From Stictocephala bisonia (lineage: Eukaryota; Arthropoda; Insecta; Hemiptera; Membracidae): DNA of 64,000 nt. Location of the stretch: assembly GCA_035578905.1 (NCBI GenBank), contig JAQJVL010000783.1:310001-374000 (forward strand), written 5' to 3'. Under the pieces are notes generated by a model. It ran no database searches. It worked only from the letters and a program-made list of their open reading frames with translations, and had not been told where the DNA came from. Both the position numbers and the translations under genes were made by a program. Below are positions 31,490-42,076 of the stretch, piece after piece; position 1 is the stretch's first letter; every line of letters starts with the position of its first letter.

Positions 31490-31876
31490 CATGTTAGAGC
31501 TTTAGAGCAGATCCAGATCTGACTAATAAGAATAGTTGTCTTACGGCTTGGATATCGTTACCTTTATGTGCCTGTCAATGATCTTAGACGTACCTTAGGT
31601 CTCCTCATACTAAAGACTAGAAGAAAGATGACTGACGCTCTATTTCTACACAATCTGATCAATGGGATCATAAGACAGCCCAGAACTATTGACTTTTGTA
31701 GAATTTCGGATTCCCACTAGACCGCAGATATATTCTGCAGGCGTGCCAACCCTATACAGCCACCACATCGGTATTCCTCGTCTGATGAGAATTGGAAATG
31801 AAGTTACGAACGATGTGGAAGTGTTCATGTCGGCACACATGTCATTCCGGATGTCTTCATACAGTGTTGATTACTA
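31490..31876 (+). mobile_element. LINE C-terminal fragment next to satellite
   Basis: Translated pieces include RRTLGLLILKTRRKMTDALF and LHNLINGIIRQP, then in a second frame PTLYSHHIGIPRLMRIGNEV before a stop at 31875. This matches the C-terminal end of insect jockey-like LINEs. The 38-bp satellite starts immediately after the stop codon. Confidence 0.7.
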
Positions 31877-34800
31877 ATGCTTTTGATGAGTAGCCTGTAT
31901 ACAAGTTGTTACTAACGCTTGAGATGAGTAGCCTGTATACAAGTTGTTACTAACGCTTGTGATGAGTAGCCTGTATACAAGTTGTTACTAACGCTTGTGA
32001 TGAGTAGCCTGTATACAAGTTGTTACTAACGCTTGTGATGAGTAGCCTGTATACAAGTTGTTACTAACGCTTGTGATGAGTATCCTGTATACAAGTTGTT
32101 ACTAACGCTTGTGATGAGTAGCCTGTATACAAGTTGTTACTAACGCTTGTGATGAGTATCCTGTATACAAGTTGTTACTAACGCTTGTGATGAGTAGCCT
32201 GTATACAAGTTGTTACTAACGCTTGTGATGAGTAGCCTGTATACAAGTTGTTACTAACGCTTGTGATGAGTAGCCTGTATACAAGTTGTTACTAACGCTT
32301 GTGATGAGTATCCTGTATACAAGTTGTTACTAACGCTTGTGATGAGTATCCTTTATACAAGTATTTACTAACGCTTGTGATGAGTAGCCTGTATACAAGT
32401 TGTTACTAACACTTGTGATGAGTAGCATGTATACAAGTTGTTACTAACGTTTGTGATGAGTATCCTGTATACAGGTTGTTACTAACGTTTGTGATGAGTA
32501 TCCTGTATACAGGTTGTTACTAACGCTTGTGATGAGTATCCTGTATACAAGTTGTTACTAACGCTTGTGATGAGTATCCTGTATACAAGTTGTTACTAAC
32601 GCTTGTGATGAGTATCCTGTATAAAAGTTGTTACTAACGTTTGTGATGAGTAGCCTGTATACAAGTTGTTACTAACGCTTGTGATGAGTATCCTGTATAC
32701 AAGTAGTTACTAACGCTTGTGATGAGTATCCTGTATACAAGTAGTTACTAACGCTTGTGATGAGTATCCTGTATACAAGTTGTTACTAACGCTTGTGATG
32801 AGTATCCTGTATACAAGTTGTTACTAACGCTTGTGATGAGCAGCCTGTATACAAGTTGTTACTAACGCTTGTGATGAGCAGCCTGTATACAAGTTGTTAC
32901 TAACGCTTGTGATGAGTAGCCTGTATACAAGTTGTTACTAACACTTGTGATGAGTAGCATGTATACAAGTTGTTACTAACGCTTGTGATGAGTATCCTGT
33001 ATACAAGTTGTTACTAACGCTTGTGATGAGTATCCTGTATACAAGTTGTTACTAACGTTTGTGATGAGTAGCCTGTATACAAGTTGTTACTAACTCTTGT
33101 GATGAGTAGCCTGTATACATGTTGTTACTAACGCTTGTGATGAGTAGTCTGTATACATGTTGTTACTAACGCTTGATATGAGTAGCCTGTATACAAGTTG
33201 TTACTATCGCTTGTGATGAGTAGCCTGTATGCATGTTGTTACTAACGCTTGTGATGAGTAGCCTGTATACAAGTTGTTACTAACGCTTGTGATGAGTAGC
33301 CTGTATACAAGTGGTTACTATCGCATGTGATGAGTAGCCTGTATACATGTTGTTACTAACGCTTGTGATGAGTAGCCTGTATACAAGTTGTTACTAACGC
33401 TTGTGATGAGTAGCCTGTATACAAGTTATTACTAACGCTTGTGATGAGTAGCCTGTATACAAGTTGTTACTATCGTTGGGATGAGTAGCCTGTATACAAG
33501 TTGTTACTATCGCTTGTGATGAGCAGCCTGTATACATGTTGTTACTAACGCTTGTGATGAGTATCCTGTATACAAGTTGTTACTAACGCTTGTGATGAGT
33601 AGCCTGTATACAAGTTGTTACTATCGCTTGTGATGAGTAGCCTGTAAACATGTTGTTACTAACGCTTGTGATGAGTATCCTGTATACATGTTGTTACTAA
33701 CGCTTGTGATGAGTAGCCTGTATACATGTTGTTACTAACACTTGTGATGAGTATCCTGTATACATGTTGTTACTAACGCTTGTGATGAGTAGCCTGTATA
33801 CAAGTTATTACTAACGCTTGTGATGAGTAGCCTGTATACATGTTGTTACTAACGCTTGTGATGAGTAGACTGTATACATGTTGTTACTAACGCTTGTGAT
33901 GAGTAGCCTGTATACATGTTGTTACTAACGCTTGTGATGAGTAGCCTGTATACAAGTTGTTACTAACGCTTGTGATGAGTAGCCTGTATACAAGTTGTTA
34001 CAAACGCTTGTGATGAGTAGCCTGTATACAAGTTGTTACTAACGCTTGTGATGAGTAGCCTGTATACAAGTTGTTACTATCGCTTGTGATGAGTAGCCTG
34101 TAAACATGTTGTTACTAACGCTTGTGATGAGTATCCTGTATACATGTTGTTACTAACGCTTGTGATGAGTAGCCTGTATACATGTTGTTACTAACACTTG
34201 TGATGAGTATCCTGTATACATGTTGTTACTAACGCTTGTGATGAGTAGCCTGTATACAAGTTATTACTAACGCTTGTGATGAGTAGCCTGTATACATGTT
34301 GTTACTAACGCTTGTGATGAGTAGACTGTATACATGTTGTTACTAACGCTTGTGATGAGAAGCCTGTATACAAGTTGTTACTAACGCTTGTGATGAGTAG
34401 CATGTATACAAGTTGTTACTAACGCTTGTGATGAGTATCCTGTATACAAGTTGTTACTAACGCTTGTGATGAGTAGCCTGTATACAAGTTGTTACAAACG
34501 CTTGTAATGAGTAGCTTTTATACAAGTTGTTACTAACGCTTGTGATGAGTAGCCTGTATACAAGTTGTTACTAATGCTTGTGATGAGTAGCCTGTATACA
34601 TGTTGTTACTAATGCTTGTGATGAGCAGCCTGTATACAAGTTGTTACAAACGCTTGTGATGAGTAGCATGTATACAAGTTGTTACTAACGCTTGTGATGA
34701 GTAGCCTGTATACAAGTTGTTACTAACGCTTGTGATGAGTAGCCTGTATACAAGTTGTTACTAATGCTTTTTGATGAGTAGCCTGTATACAAGTTGTTAC

Positions 34801-34880
34801 TAAAGCTTGTGATGAGTAGCCTGTATACAAGTTGTTACTAACGCTTGTGATGAGTAGCCTGTATACAACTTGTTATTAAA
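31877..34880 (+). repeat. 38-bp satellite, about 79 monomers
   Basis: Consensus monomer in two parts: GTTGTTACTAACGCTTGTGA then TGAGTAGCCTGTATACAA. Monomers are head to tail without spacers over 3.0 kb. Common variants are TAG/TAT in the middle, CAAG/CATG before the junction, and AAC/ATC near the start. A block near 33564-33902 recurs essentially unchanged at 34020-34358, an offset of 456 bases or exactly 12 monomers, so a higher-order unit exists. The last monomer runs into ATTAAATCATATCATGAC. No frame is open. Confidence 0.97.
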
Positions 34881-35338
34881 TCATATCATGACTATCAAAT
34901 TAGGCTGTTTCAACTAACCACTTATACTGGGACATACCCCAGCACGCTTCGCGTTCCAACCCCGTCACTCGCTGCGCTCATTACACATCGGCCTCCAGCC
35001 GTGAATTTTCCCTACAAATAGTAGTAAAGTTAACTGTATAGCGTAATATCACAATATTTCATTTATTTACAGTATCTCACTCACATTACTTGCGCAGCTT
35101 TCAATTTATTAGTATATACATACAATATTACTTGATTACATTGTGAATAAAACCATGCTTACATCCTTCCCTGGATTATCATTATGAAAGATCTAACCTC
35201 CTCAATATTACAAACACCATTGTTTACATTCTAACAGCTGTTAACACTTTTTGGGAATCATTATTTACATTTGAACAGCTTTAAATCTCTCCCCATGTTA
35301 TTCTTATGGCCGAAAAACATACTTTGAAAAAACATGGG
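34881..35338. other. Satellite flank, no gene
   Basis: Includes a GC-richer patch at about 34940-35000 (CAGCACGCTTCGCGTTCC and following) with no identified function. Confidence 0.4.
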
Positions 35339-35378
35339 TCAATATCTTCACCCATACCCTTCAGGGTGAAGATATTGA
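35339..35378. other. Perfect 15-bp hairpin
   Basis: TCAATATCTTCACCC, a 10-base loop ATACCCTTCA, then GGGTGAAGATATTGA. No flanking transposon terminus is recognised. Confidence 0.75.
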
Positions 35379-35631
35379 AGAATTAAGACCATACTGCACA
35401 ACTACGAACAGCGGCACATTGTTTGACTCCTCAACCGTTTAAATTGGTCAAGAAGTAAGGTATGACTTGCGTTGACAAAAATTGGCTTCACGTATTATAT
35501 TTAAGGAGTATGCTGTAACTTTATACCTTTGATTAATTATGTGATTTTGTAACGTGATTAGTATTAGTATCAGTTATTAATCACTGTATGAATAATCTGA
35601 TGTCAAATTCTTCTTAAGAAAAAAAAAAAAA

Positions 35632-36460
35632 AAAAACTATAAGGTTAGTGTAATTTACATAGTTTTTGTATAATTACACTAAACATTTGTTTAATCGATA
35701 TTTTCACTGAAAAGTTTCTGTTCGTGAGGTTGAAAAATAAATGGTTCCAAAGAATTGGCTCAAAACTTTTTTCCATATTAAATACTAAAAAATAAAAACT
35801 TTGAAAATTACCAGTTTGAATCCCAAATATGTTTTTTGCCATAGCTCAAAAACTAGTCAACCCCCCATATTAAATACTAAAAAATAAAAACTTTGAAAAT
35901 TACCAATTTGAATCCCAAATATGTTTTTTGCCATAGCTCCAAAACTAGTCAAGTTAGAGACATGCAGTATTTACTAAAATATTTTAAATTCTAATGTACA
36001 TCTTTCCTGAAAATGTAATCAAAATCGTTAGAACCGTTTTTGAGAAAATTCCATTTTTGTGTGTTTTTTGCCCATAAAAAAAATACTAAAATTAAAAAAT
36101 ATGAAAAATGGTCTGGAGATATTGGTTAAATACACCTGCATAACAAATTTCATAAAAATTGATCCATCCGTTTGGTCTCCAGCAAACTGCACATAAACAA
36201 AGACAGACATCAAACATTTTTTTCTTGAAAAAACCACTCGAGGAGACCCTAAAATAAATTTTTAACCAACTTATAACAACATTTTTTTGGACGATCACAA
36301 TACTTCCTCTATGCTAACGAATATGGGAGGGAAAGTAAAAAAACTATAAGGTAACTGTAATTTAAATTGTTTTTGTGTAAAAGCAATTCTTCACTAAAAA
36401 AAATTGTTTATTCAGTATTTTTACCGAAAAGTATCTATACATTCGTGTTCATGAGGTTGA
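35632..36460 (+). repeat. Composite direct repeats
   Basis: Outer direct pair: AAAAACTATAAGGTTAGTGT and following (35632-35735) resembles 36335-36460, both ending in TGAGGTTGA. Inner pair: an 87-base block starting CATATTAAATACTAAAAAAT at 35774 is repeated at 35866 with few changes. The text between (AAATCGTTAGAACCGTTTTT) resembles fold-back MITE interiors. Confidence 0.7.
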
Positions 36461-36864
36461 TATTGACACCTCATTAAAAAAATCACGATAATCAGGTGGA
36501 ACCCCTATATTCCATATTCACCCAGTGATACTTTGGCTAGCACTCTTACCACCATTGACTCCAAAATACTAACTAGAGTAGTGTTGCCAACCATCCGGTT
36601 CTTGACGAACAGTCCATTTTTCAAGCCACTGTTCAGTGTCCAGTTAGTAGTGTGAACTGGACGCAAAATAGCCGGGTTCATTTGGGGGAGTATACCATTA
36701 TTGAAATTAACTACTTTACATCTAGTCCAAGCAGGATCTGTAATTTGAGTTTTGGACATATAGTTTTGCAGAGATGTCTCTGGGATAACTCAAGAATTGG
36801 TTCCATAAGACCAATTAACCGATTTCAACAATTTTGTTGCCAATTGAATGCTTGAGTACTCTAG

Positions 36865-37060
36865 TGTAAATCAGACCAACACTATATGGTTCGGATTCCA
36901 CGTAAAGCTGCAAGTCCCATAGTTGCCCTGGCTATATGGGGCATTAATAAATGGTCCTTTCTGAGCTAAGTCGAACTAAAATAGTAACAATGACTACACT
37001 CATCACACACCTCATATTTGCCCATATCTCTACAACCGACGTCTTAAATAAATCACGAAT
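36865..37060 (+). repeat. Dispersed repeat R1, copy 6 (3' part)
   Basis: Contains ATGGTTCGGATTCCACGTAA, GCATTAATAAATGGTCCTTT, GACTACACTCATCACACACC, ATATTTGCCCATATCTC and GACGTCTTAAATAAATC. Confidence 0.65.
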
Positions 37061-38155
37061 AAATAAATCAGCATGTCCTTTGGATTATTTTTTCGGAAGT
37101 TAGAAAATTTATAGAAAAATATTTTTTAACACATAAATGCGCAAAAATATCAAGTGATTTGCTCCAAATTTTGGATGCTGTTTTTATACATTATACATGT
37201 TATCCGTCTCAATATGAAAGTCGTAGGTATAAACGAAAGGGGACGACATAATTTTGTAATTAATTGATGGATAATAACAACATTGGTTATTTTTAGCTTT
37301 GCTAACTAATCCTAATCTTTGTAAATTTAATTACATTCAAAGATTTATTCAATACCACTGTGGTCCAGAGCTAAATGAATAATATTTATAGTAATTTTTT
37401 GCAAAAAATACTATTTTCTAGAAAAATTCAAATTTTGATTTTTCACTCTTTAAGTTACACTTTACTATCAGGTGAAAACCAACATTATTGTTCCTTTAGT
37501 CATTCATGAATTATTTCTATCTGTCTTCTCAAAATGGCCATTCCAACATAAAGAACTAATGTTATTAAACTTTATTAGAAAAATTTATCTTTTATGAATA
37601 AAGCTCTGGAAAGATAGAAGAAAACATCTCCAAATTAGTGGCGGCTTTAATGGGTAGACACCCAAAGTTGCCTATTCAAAAGAAGAGGTAAATATAACAA
37701 AATTTATATTAGCTGCTTTGAATTTATAAACCGGTATAAATTTTCCTTCTTTTCATTACATTTAACTTATATTCTAGAACATTTAAAAAATCATACCAGA
37801 TTCTCTTCGTTCAACTCTGCTTATGACAGTGGGGCTTGTCGCTTACAATGCCAAGTGGATTTCTTAAAAAAATTTAAAACTTTATCGATGCTTAGCTCTT
37901 AAATATGACAAACTGACACAATTTTGTGCATATTTTAAGGTGAAAATGAATGATTGTATGAGTATGGGATGAGTTTCAATGACCCAAATCAATATCACAA
38001 GGTATCAAAGCAAACTTAATTTGCTATCTTTGACGTGTTCTTCACAAACAACATGTAGACAAATATTAGATTAGGGAGAGTGAAGTCCCAGCAGTATAGT
38101 CCGATCTTCAGATATTGCGCTTTAAGAAATAATTCCAAACAGCGATGCCATAGCT
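37061..38155. other. No recognised feature
   Basis: AT-rich intergenic sequence; nothing assigned. Confidence 0.4.
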
Positions 38156-38269
38156 CAATAACTCAATACCACTGAACTTGTTTGGGTGGGCAGGTGGGTC
38201 AATACTACTGAACGTGTTTGGGTGGGCGGGTGGGTCAATACTACTGAACGTGTTTGGGTGGGCGGGTGG
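38156..38269 (+). repeat. 36-bp minisatellite, left part
   Basis: Three copies of a 36-base unit, GGTGGGTCAATACTACTGAA plus CGTGTTTGGGTGGGCG. The gypsy element is inserted after GTGG at 38266-38269. The remaining unit lies at 47609-47655. Confidence 0.9.
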
Positions 38270-40306
38270 TGTACCGGGTCTTGGACCGGTACAGTTTCTT
38301 TTTTTCGTTGTTGTCTGCCAGGCTGCCTGAGATTCGCTTTTGCCCGGCGATTTGCGTACTTTGGTAGCCGTTGGCCCAGTTCCGTTTCGTTCCGTGTTCC
38401 AGCAGCTTCAGTCCGGTTGGCCTGGCTGTTCAGTTGTCTTGTGCTGCCTGCAGAAATAGTCATGTTCAGATAGACACTCTAAAACGTAAGTGTTCATTCT
38501 GTAAGTTTTAATATCTAATCACCCTTTTGGTGAAAATACTTTTGTTTAAATAATATTAATCGTTCTTACTTGTGTTTTCAGAGTTTTGTTAAATTTATAT
38601 TCTTTGTCTAGATGTTTTAACCTAGGTTCGAGCCATGTGCTCATTGTTACCTTTTTGACTTTAATTGCTTTATTATCTCTGGTTTCATATTTAATAGTAG
38701 TTCTGTATAATGTTTTGTTGAGCCTTTTTAAGTTGCAGTTACCGATTTACCATCTTTTTGTTCATGGACAATAACCTAGCCTATCTTTAGTTTGATTTTC
38801 ATGTTATGACAGATTGCTCATGTTTCAATAGCCTAGTTCTCAGTTTGTCATTTTTAGTTCCATATACGTAATTAATTCTTTTATAATTTGTTAATTTGTA
38901 ATTTGTCTTAATTCTGAGTTTCCTACATAATTATTCATAGCCTAAAGTTAATTTTTCACTGTATTGTTTGCTCCACTCCTGTTCTTGTTTGTCTCTTCAT
39001 GTTAAGTTTTGTTAAAGCAGGCACCCTTATGTTTAGTGGTTATGTATAATATTTGTGTTGTGATGGCTGGACTGGTTTTAATGTGCTGTGGTGTTGTCCT
39101 ACAGTCCAGGGTCCTTGAGTAGGACGTTTCAACCCTCAGCCGGTCGTCCGGGCAAAGTTCGACCTTCTGCACTGCCTGCCTGGCCTGAGGACCAAGTCGT
39201 AGAGCCCATGTTGCGACTAAGCTGCCATTCCCTACATCTGGGTGTTTTCTTCAGTCCTCAGGTCAGTTCGTTCCATCTTTTTTTCCCGGCGGCTGAGCTG
39301 GGGGTGATTTGTGAAATAGAAAAAACAAAAAAAAAAAAAAGGTGCAATTAAAAAGAAAAAAAGAAGTTTGTAGAACTTTTCATGTGGCCTAGGCCTAAGA
39401 CTTAAACTTTACAGTGGATTTATGAAACAGCCATGGGGGACTTATGTTTTTTTTTATTATTAAAGAAATAAAAACTGTTGAAATATACCGAGAACTTTTA
39501 ATGTTAATATTTATTGTTATTTAGTTTAATTAGTCTATTTTCTTGTTACATTTGTTTAGATTTTTATTTTTGTTAGGTCCCCATTGTTAAATCCTGTTAT
39601 TACTTATTTAATTGCTTAGGCCTAGTTATTGTTATTTATTTTTGTTAAGTGTATTTGTGGGGGGGGGTTTTTGAAGTGAATTTTTACTCGACGGTACCGT
39701 GTTATATTTTCTTTTAAATTATTTAATTTTTAAACTTTCACCAAAAGGGGATTTTGGTGCTTTTGCTTAATTTAATTCGGAGCTGCCCAGGGATTCCGGC
39801 TTACTCCCTGGCCCGGTGGAATCAAGGGATTCGGGCTAAATTGCCGGTTTAAATGTTGGTGATACCAAAAATTTTATAATTTTCTTCACTTTTATTTGGG
39901 GCTTAATATTTTCTTACGTTTTGGGGTGTCTCAGGCTAAACTGCAGATAGGCCATACACCCTGTAGTTGATTAATTGTTAAATTTTGGTATTTGTAGAGT
40001 TTGTGGTATTTATAGCGTTTGTTATTATTGTGAAGTATCTTGGTAATTTTAGTGTTTGTTGTTGTTTATTTAATTGCAAATTTATATTGTGGCCTTCTGC
40101 CTATTTTTATTGTGGCCTTCTGCCTTTTTTGTTGTGGCCTTCTGCCTGCCAGTTTGTTTTTTTACTTGGTAATAAAATTAGTTTTGCTCAGCTGCCGAGT
40201 ATTATTTTGACCCTCCAACTGCCACCCGTGATCCCATCGCTCGACTTGTTTTGAGCCATCCCCCGGTTGGCACGCTTTCCAGCTTTGGTGGGGGGGATGG
40301 GTCTCA
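38270..40306 (+). repeat. 5' LTR (2037 bp)
   Basis: Starts TGTACCGGGTCTTGG and ends GGATGGGTCTCA (TG...CA). It has a G run near 39660, an A run near 39327 and three spaced copies of TTGTGGCCTTCTGCC near 40090-40150. CCAGGGA...TCCCTGG near 39789 can pair. The promoter must lie here, but I could not place the start site. Confidence 0.95.
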
Positions 40307-40308
40307 AT

Positions 40309-40324
40309 TGGTAGCAGAGCGTGG
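40309..40324 (+). promoter_or_regulatory. Primer-binding site, initiator-Met tRNA-like
   Basis: TGGTAGCAGAGCGTGG begins two bases after the LTR. The first eleven bases are those expected from the 3' end of eukaryotic initiator tRNA-Met (complement TGGTAGCAGAGGATGG). The rest is a near match. Confidence 0.75.
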
Positions 40325-40328
40325 TTGC

Positions 40329-40331
<3 letters not shown>

Positions 40332-40364
<33 letters not shown>

Positions 40365-40530
40365 AATTCTCTCTTGGTTGTTGGCGGTGGGTGTTTGCCA
40401 GTTAGTAGGCCATGGTTGGCCGACCTACCGTCAAGGTGTCTTGGTAATACGTAGAAAAAAAAAAAAAAAGAAACAAATAAATAATTATTTAAAAAGAAAA
40501 ACAATTAAAAACCCAAATAAATCACTTAAC

Positions 40531-40580
<50 letters not shown>
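40332..40580 (+). repeat. Three poly(A) tracts in the gypsy leader
   Basis: Runs of 30 A (40332-40361), 15 A (40455-40469) and 43 A (40538-40580) lie between the primer site and gag. Unusual for a retrotransposon leader; the lengths are likely uncertain in the assembly. Confidence 0.85.
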
Positions 40581-40583
<3 letters not shown>

Positions 40584-40731
40584 AGGCAATCCGCTTGGTT
40601 ACTTTGTTGAGTGGGTTTCATGGGTGGATTGGAGTGGTCGGCAGTGGCTCGGTAGGCTGAGGGTTTAGTTCGTCTTGGACCCTGGAGTTGTCGTTTTTTT
40701 GTGTATATTGTTGAGAATTGTTGCGTTAGAG

Positions 40732-42066
40732 ATGGCCTATCTGCAGAATGTTGCGCTCCTGGTCAAGGAGGAGTTGATTTTCGAATTGAGGTCGCGGGGG
40801 GTGACTCCGGAAGGGGATGTTTTGAATCTCCGGAGGTTGCTGCGGGAGCAGTTGTCCGCGGGTACGGCGGTGGATTGGTCTGACCTGCTGGAGGTTGGTG
40901 ATGAGTTGGGGATTTGTAAACGGAAGGTGGAAGATTGGGAAGGGGTGTTAGAAGATTTGCAGTTTGAACCTCCAGTGGGTCGTGACCGGGCCTGCCGCCT
41001 TGCACGTCTGGGTCATCTGCTTGCCCGTTTAAGGCTGGTCAACCGGGCACCGGGGTTGGAGCCATCTGGAAGGGCGTGGATCCGGGAGAGTGTGTCTAGG
41101 CTGGATGAGATTTTTCAGGCACTCTCCGGGTCCACGACTCCTACGGGTCTGGGTCAGCGGCCTGCTTTTGCTCTGTCGCCTAACGTGTCGAGGCCGCAGG
41201 CTGAGACACCGGCTCTCACTGTGCCTGAGGTTCCTTCTGAGCCTGCAGGCGTTTCTGTTGAGGTTGCTTGTGGTTCGGCTCCAGCTGCCGTTCCTACTAC
41301 TTCTTTGGGTTCACCTGCTCTTCTGCAGCTGAGCTACCACAAGCTACCTAACCCTCTCACGCCCATGATCCAGAATCTCCCTGTGATCGATGGGATGGAT
41401 TCTGAGGAGCTTCTTAAGTTTCTGGTGGCCTTTCTCAGACTTAGTGAGATGCCCGGCATGCAGGCTGGGGACTTGCTTCGTCTGGTTTTCCCGTATTGTA
41501 GAGGTCCCGTTGGGGAGGTGCTGAGTTCTGTCTTGGCCAGTGATGCCTCGGTGGACTCGTTCCACCGAGAGTTACTTTCATCGTTTCTTCCCATTCGACT
41601 CAGGGAGAGGATGGTCATGGACAGATTTTATCGGTCGCAGGGTAGGGGCGAGTCTCTGGCAGCCTATGTCTCTTCAGTCAAGGAAGCTCGTCAAGCGTTG
41701 CGCCTCACCCTTTCTGAAGCTGACACCGTTCGAGTCATCCTGGATGGCATTTCTCCCGAAGAACGGTGCAGATTGGTTTTTGCTGGTGTTCCTTCGACTT
41801 TTCGGGAGCTGCATCAGCTGTGCATTGTTTCGCGCAGCGTGCAGTTCTCAGACCAGCAAGGGAGGGATTCTGAGAGTCATCGTGCTCTCCCCACCCGTCG
41901 ACCGGCTATGTCTGTAGGTGTGAGTCAGCCAGTGGAGGGTCGTGGTTCTCGGCCTCCGGTTGTGTGCTTTGCTTGTGGCCAACCTGGTCACATTCGACGT
42001 GACTGTCCACGTGCTCGAGGTCGTGGGGCGGGAAACGCTCAGCGCGGGGGGTTGCCTCCACAGTAG
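40732..42066 (+). CDS. gag: Gag polyprotein of Ty3/gypsy element
   Basis: The ATG at 40732 (MAYLQNVALLVKEEL) is chosen over upstream non-ATG codons in the same frame; it gives 444 residues. The middle is a capsid-like helical region (LPVIDGMDSEELLKFLVAF and onward, as in retrotransposon gag domains). The C-terminus holds one CCHC zinc knuckle, CFACGQPGHIRRDC, then an RG-rich tail that binds RNA. It forms the particle that packages the element RNA. The frame ends with TAG at 42064-42066, and pol is reached by a -1 shift at 42030-42036. Confidence 0.92.
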   Translation: MAYLQNVALLVKEELIFELRSRGVTPEGDVLNLRRLLREQLSAGTAVDWSDLLEVGDELGICKRKVEDWEGVLEDLQFEPPVGRDRACRLARLGHLLARLRLVNRAPGLEPSGRAWIRESVSRLDEIFQALSGSTTPTGLGQRPAFALSPNVSRPQAETPALTVPEVPSEPAGVSVEVACGSAPAAVPTTSLGSPALLQLSYHKLPNPLTPMIQNLPVIDGMDSEELLKFLVAFLRLSEMPGMQAGDLLRLVFPYCRGPVGEVLSSVLASDASVDSFHRELLSSFLPIRLRERMVMDRFYRSQGRGESLAAYVSSVKEARQALRLTLSEADTVRVILDGISPEERCRLVFAGVPSTFRELHQLCIVSRSVQFSDQQGRDSESHRALPTRRPAMSVGVSQPVEGRGSRPPVVCFACGQPGHIRRDCPRARGRGAGNAQRGGLPPQ

Positions 42067-42076
42067 CTCCCCGCGT
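42030..42076 (+). promoter_or_regulatory. -1 ribosomal frameshift signal between gag and pol
   Basis: The heptamer G GGA AAC (42030-42036) is in register with gag codons (X XXY YYZ). After a 6-base spacer, CGCGGGG (42043-42049) can pair with CCCCGCG (42069-42075), a 7-bp stem extendable by a G-U pair. The gag stop lies in the loop. A -1 shift enters the pol frame, which is open from there to 45341. G GGA AAC is a known slippery heptamer class in retroviruses. Confidence 0.82.

Noticed and set aside
31877..34880. CRISPR-like array
   Set aside because: The 38-bp units are contiguous with no unique spacers, and the genome is eukaryotic; it is a satellite.
40251..40539. Lysine-rich frames across A runs
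   Set aside because: Translations of poly(A) tracts in the retrotransposon leader.
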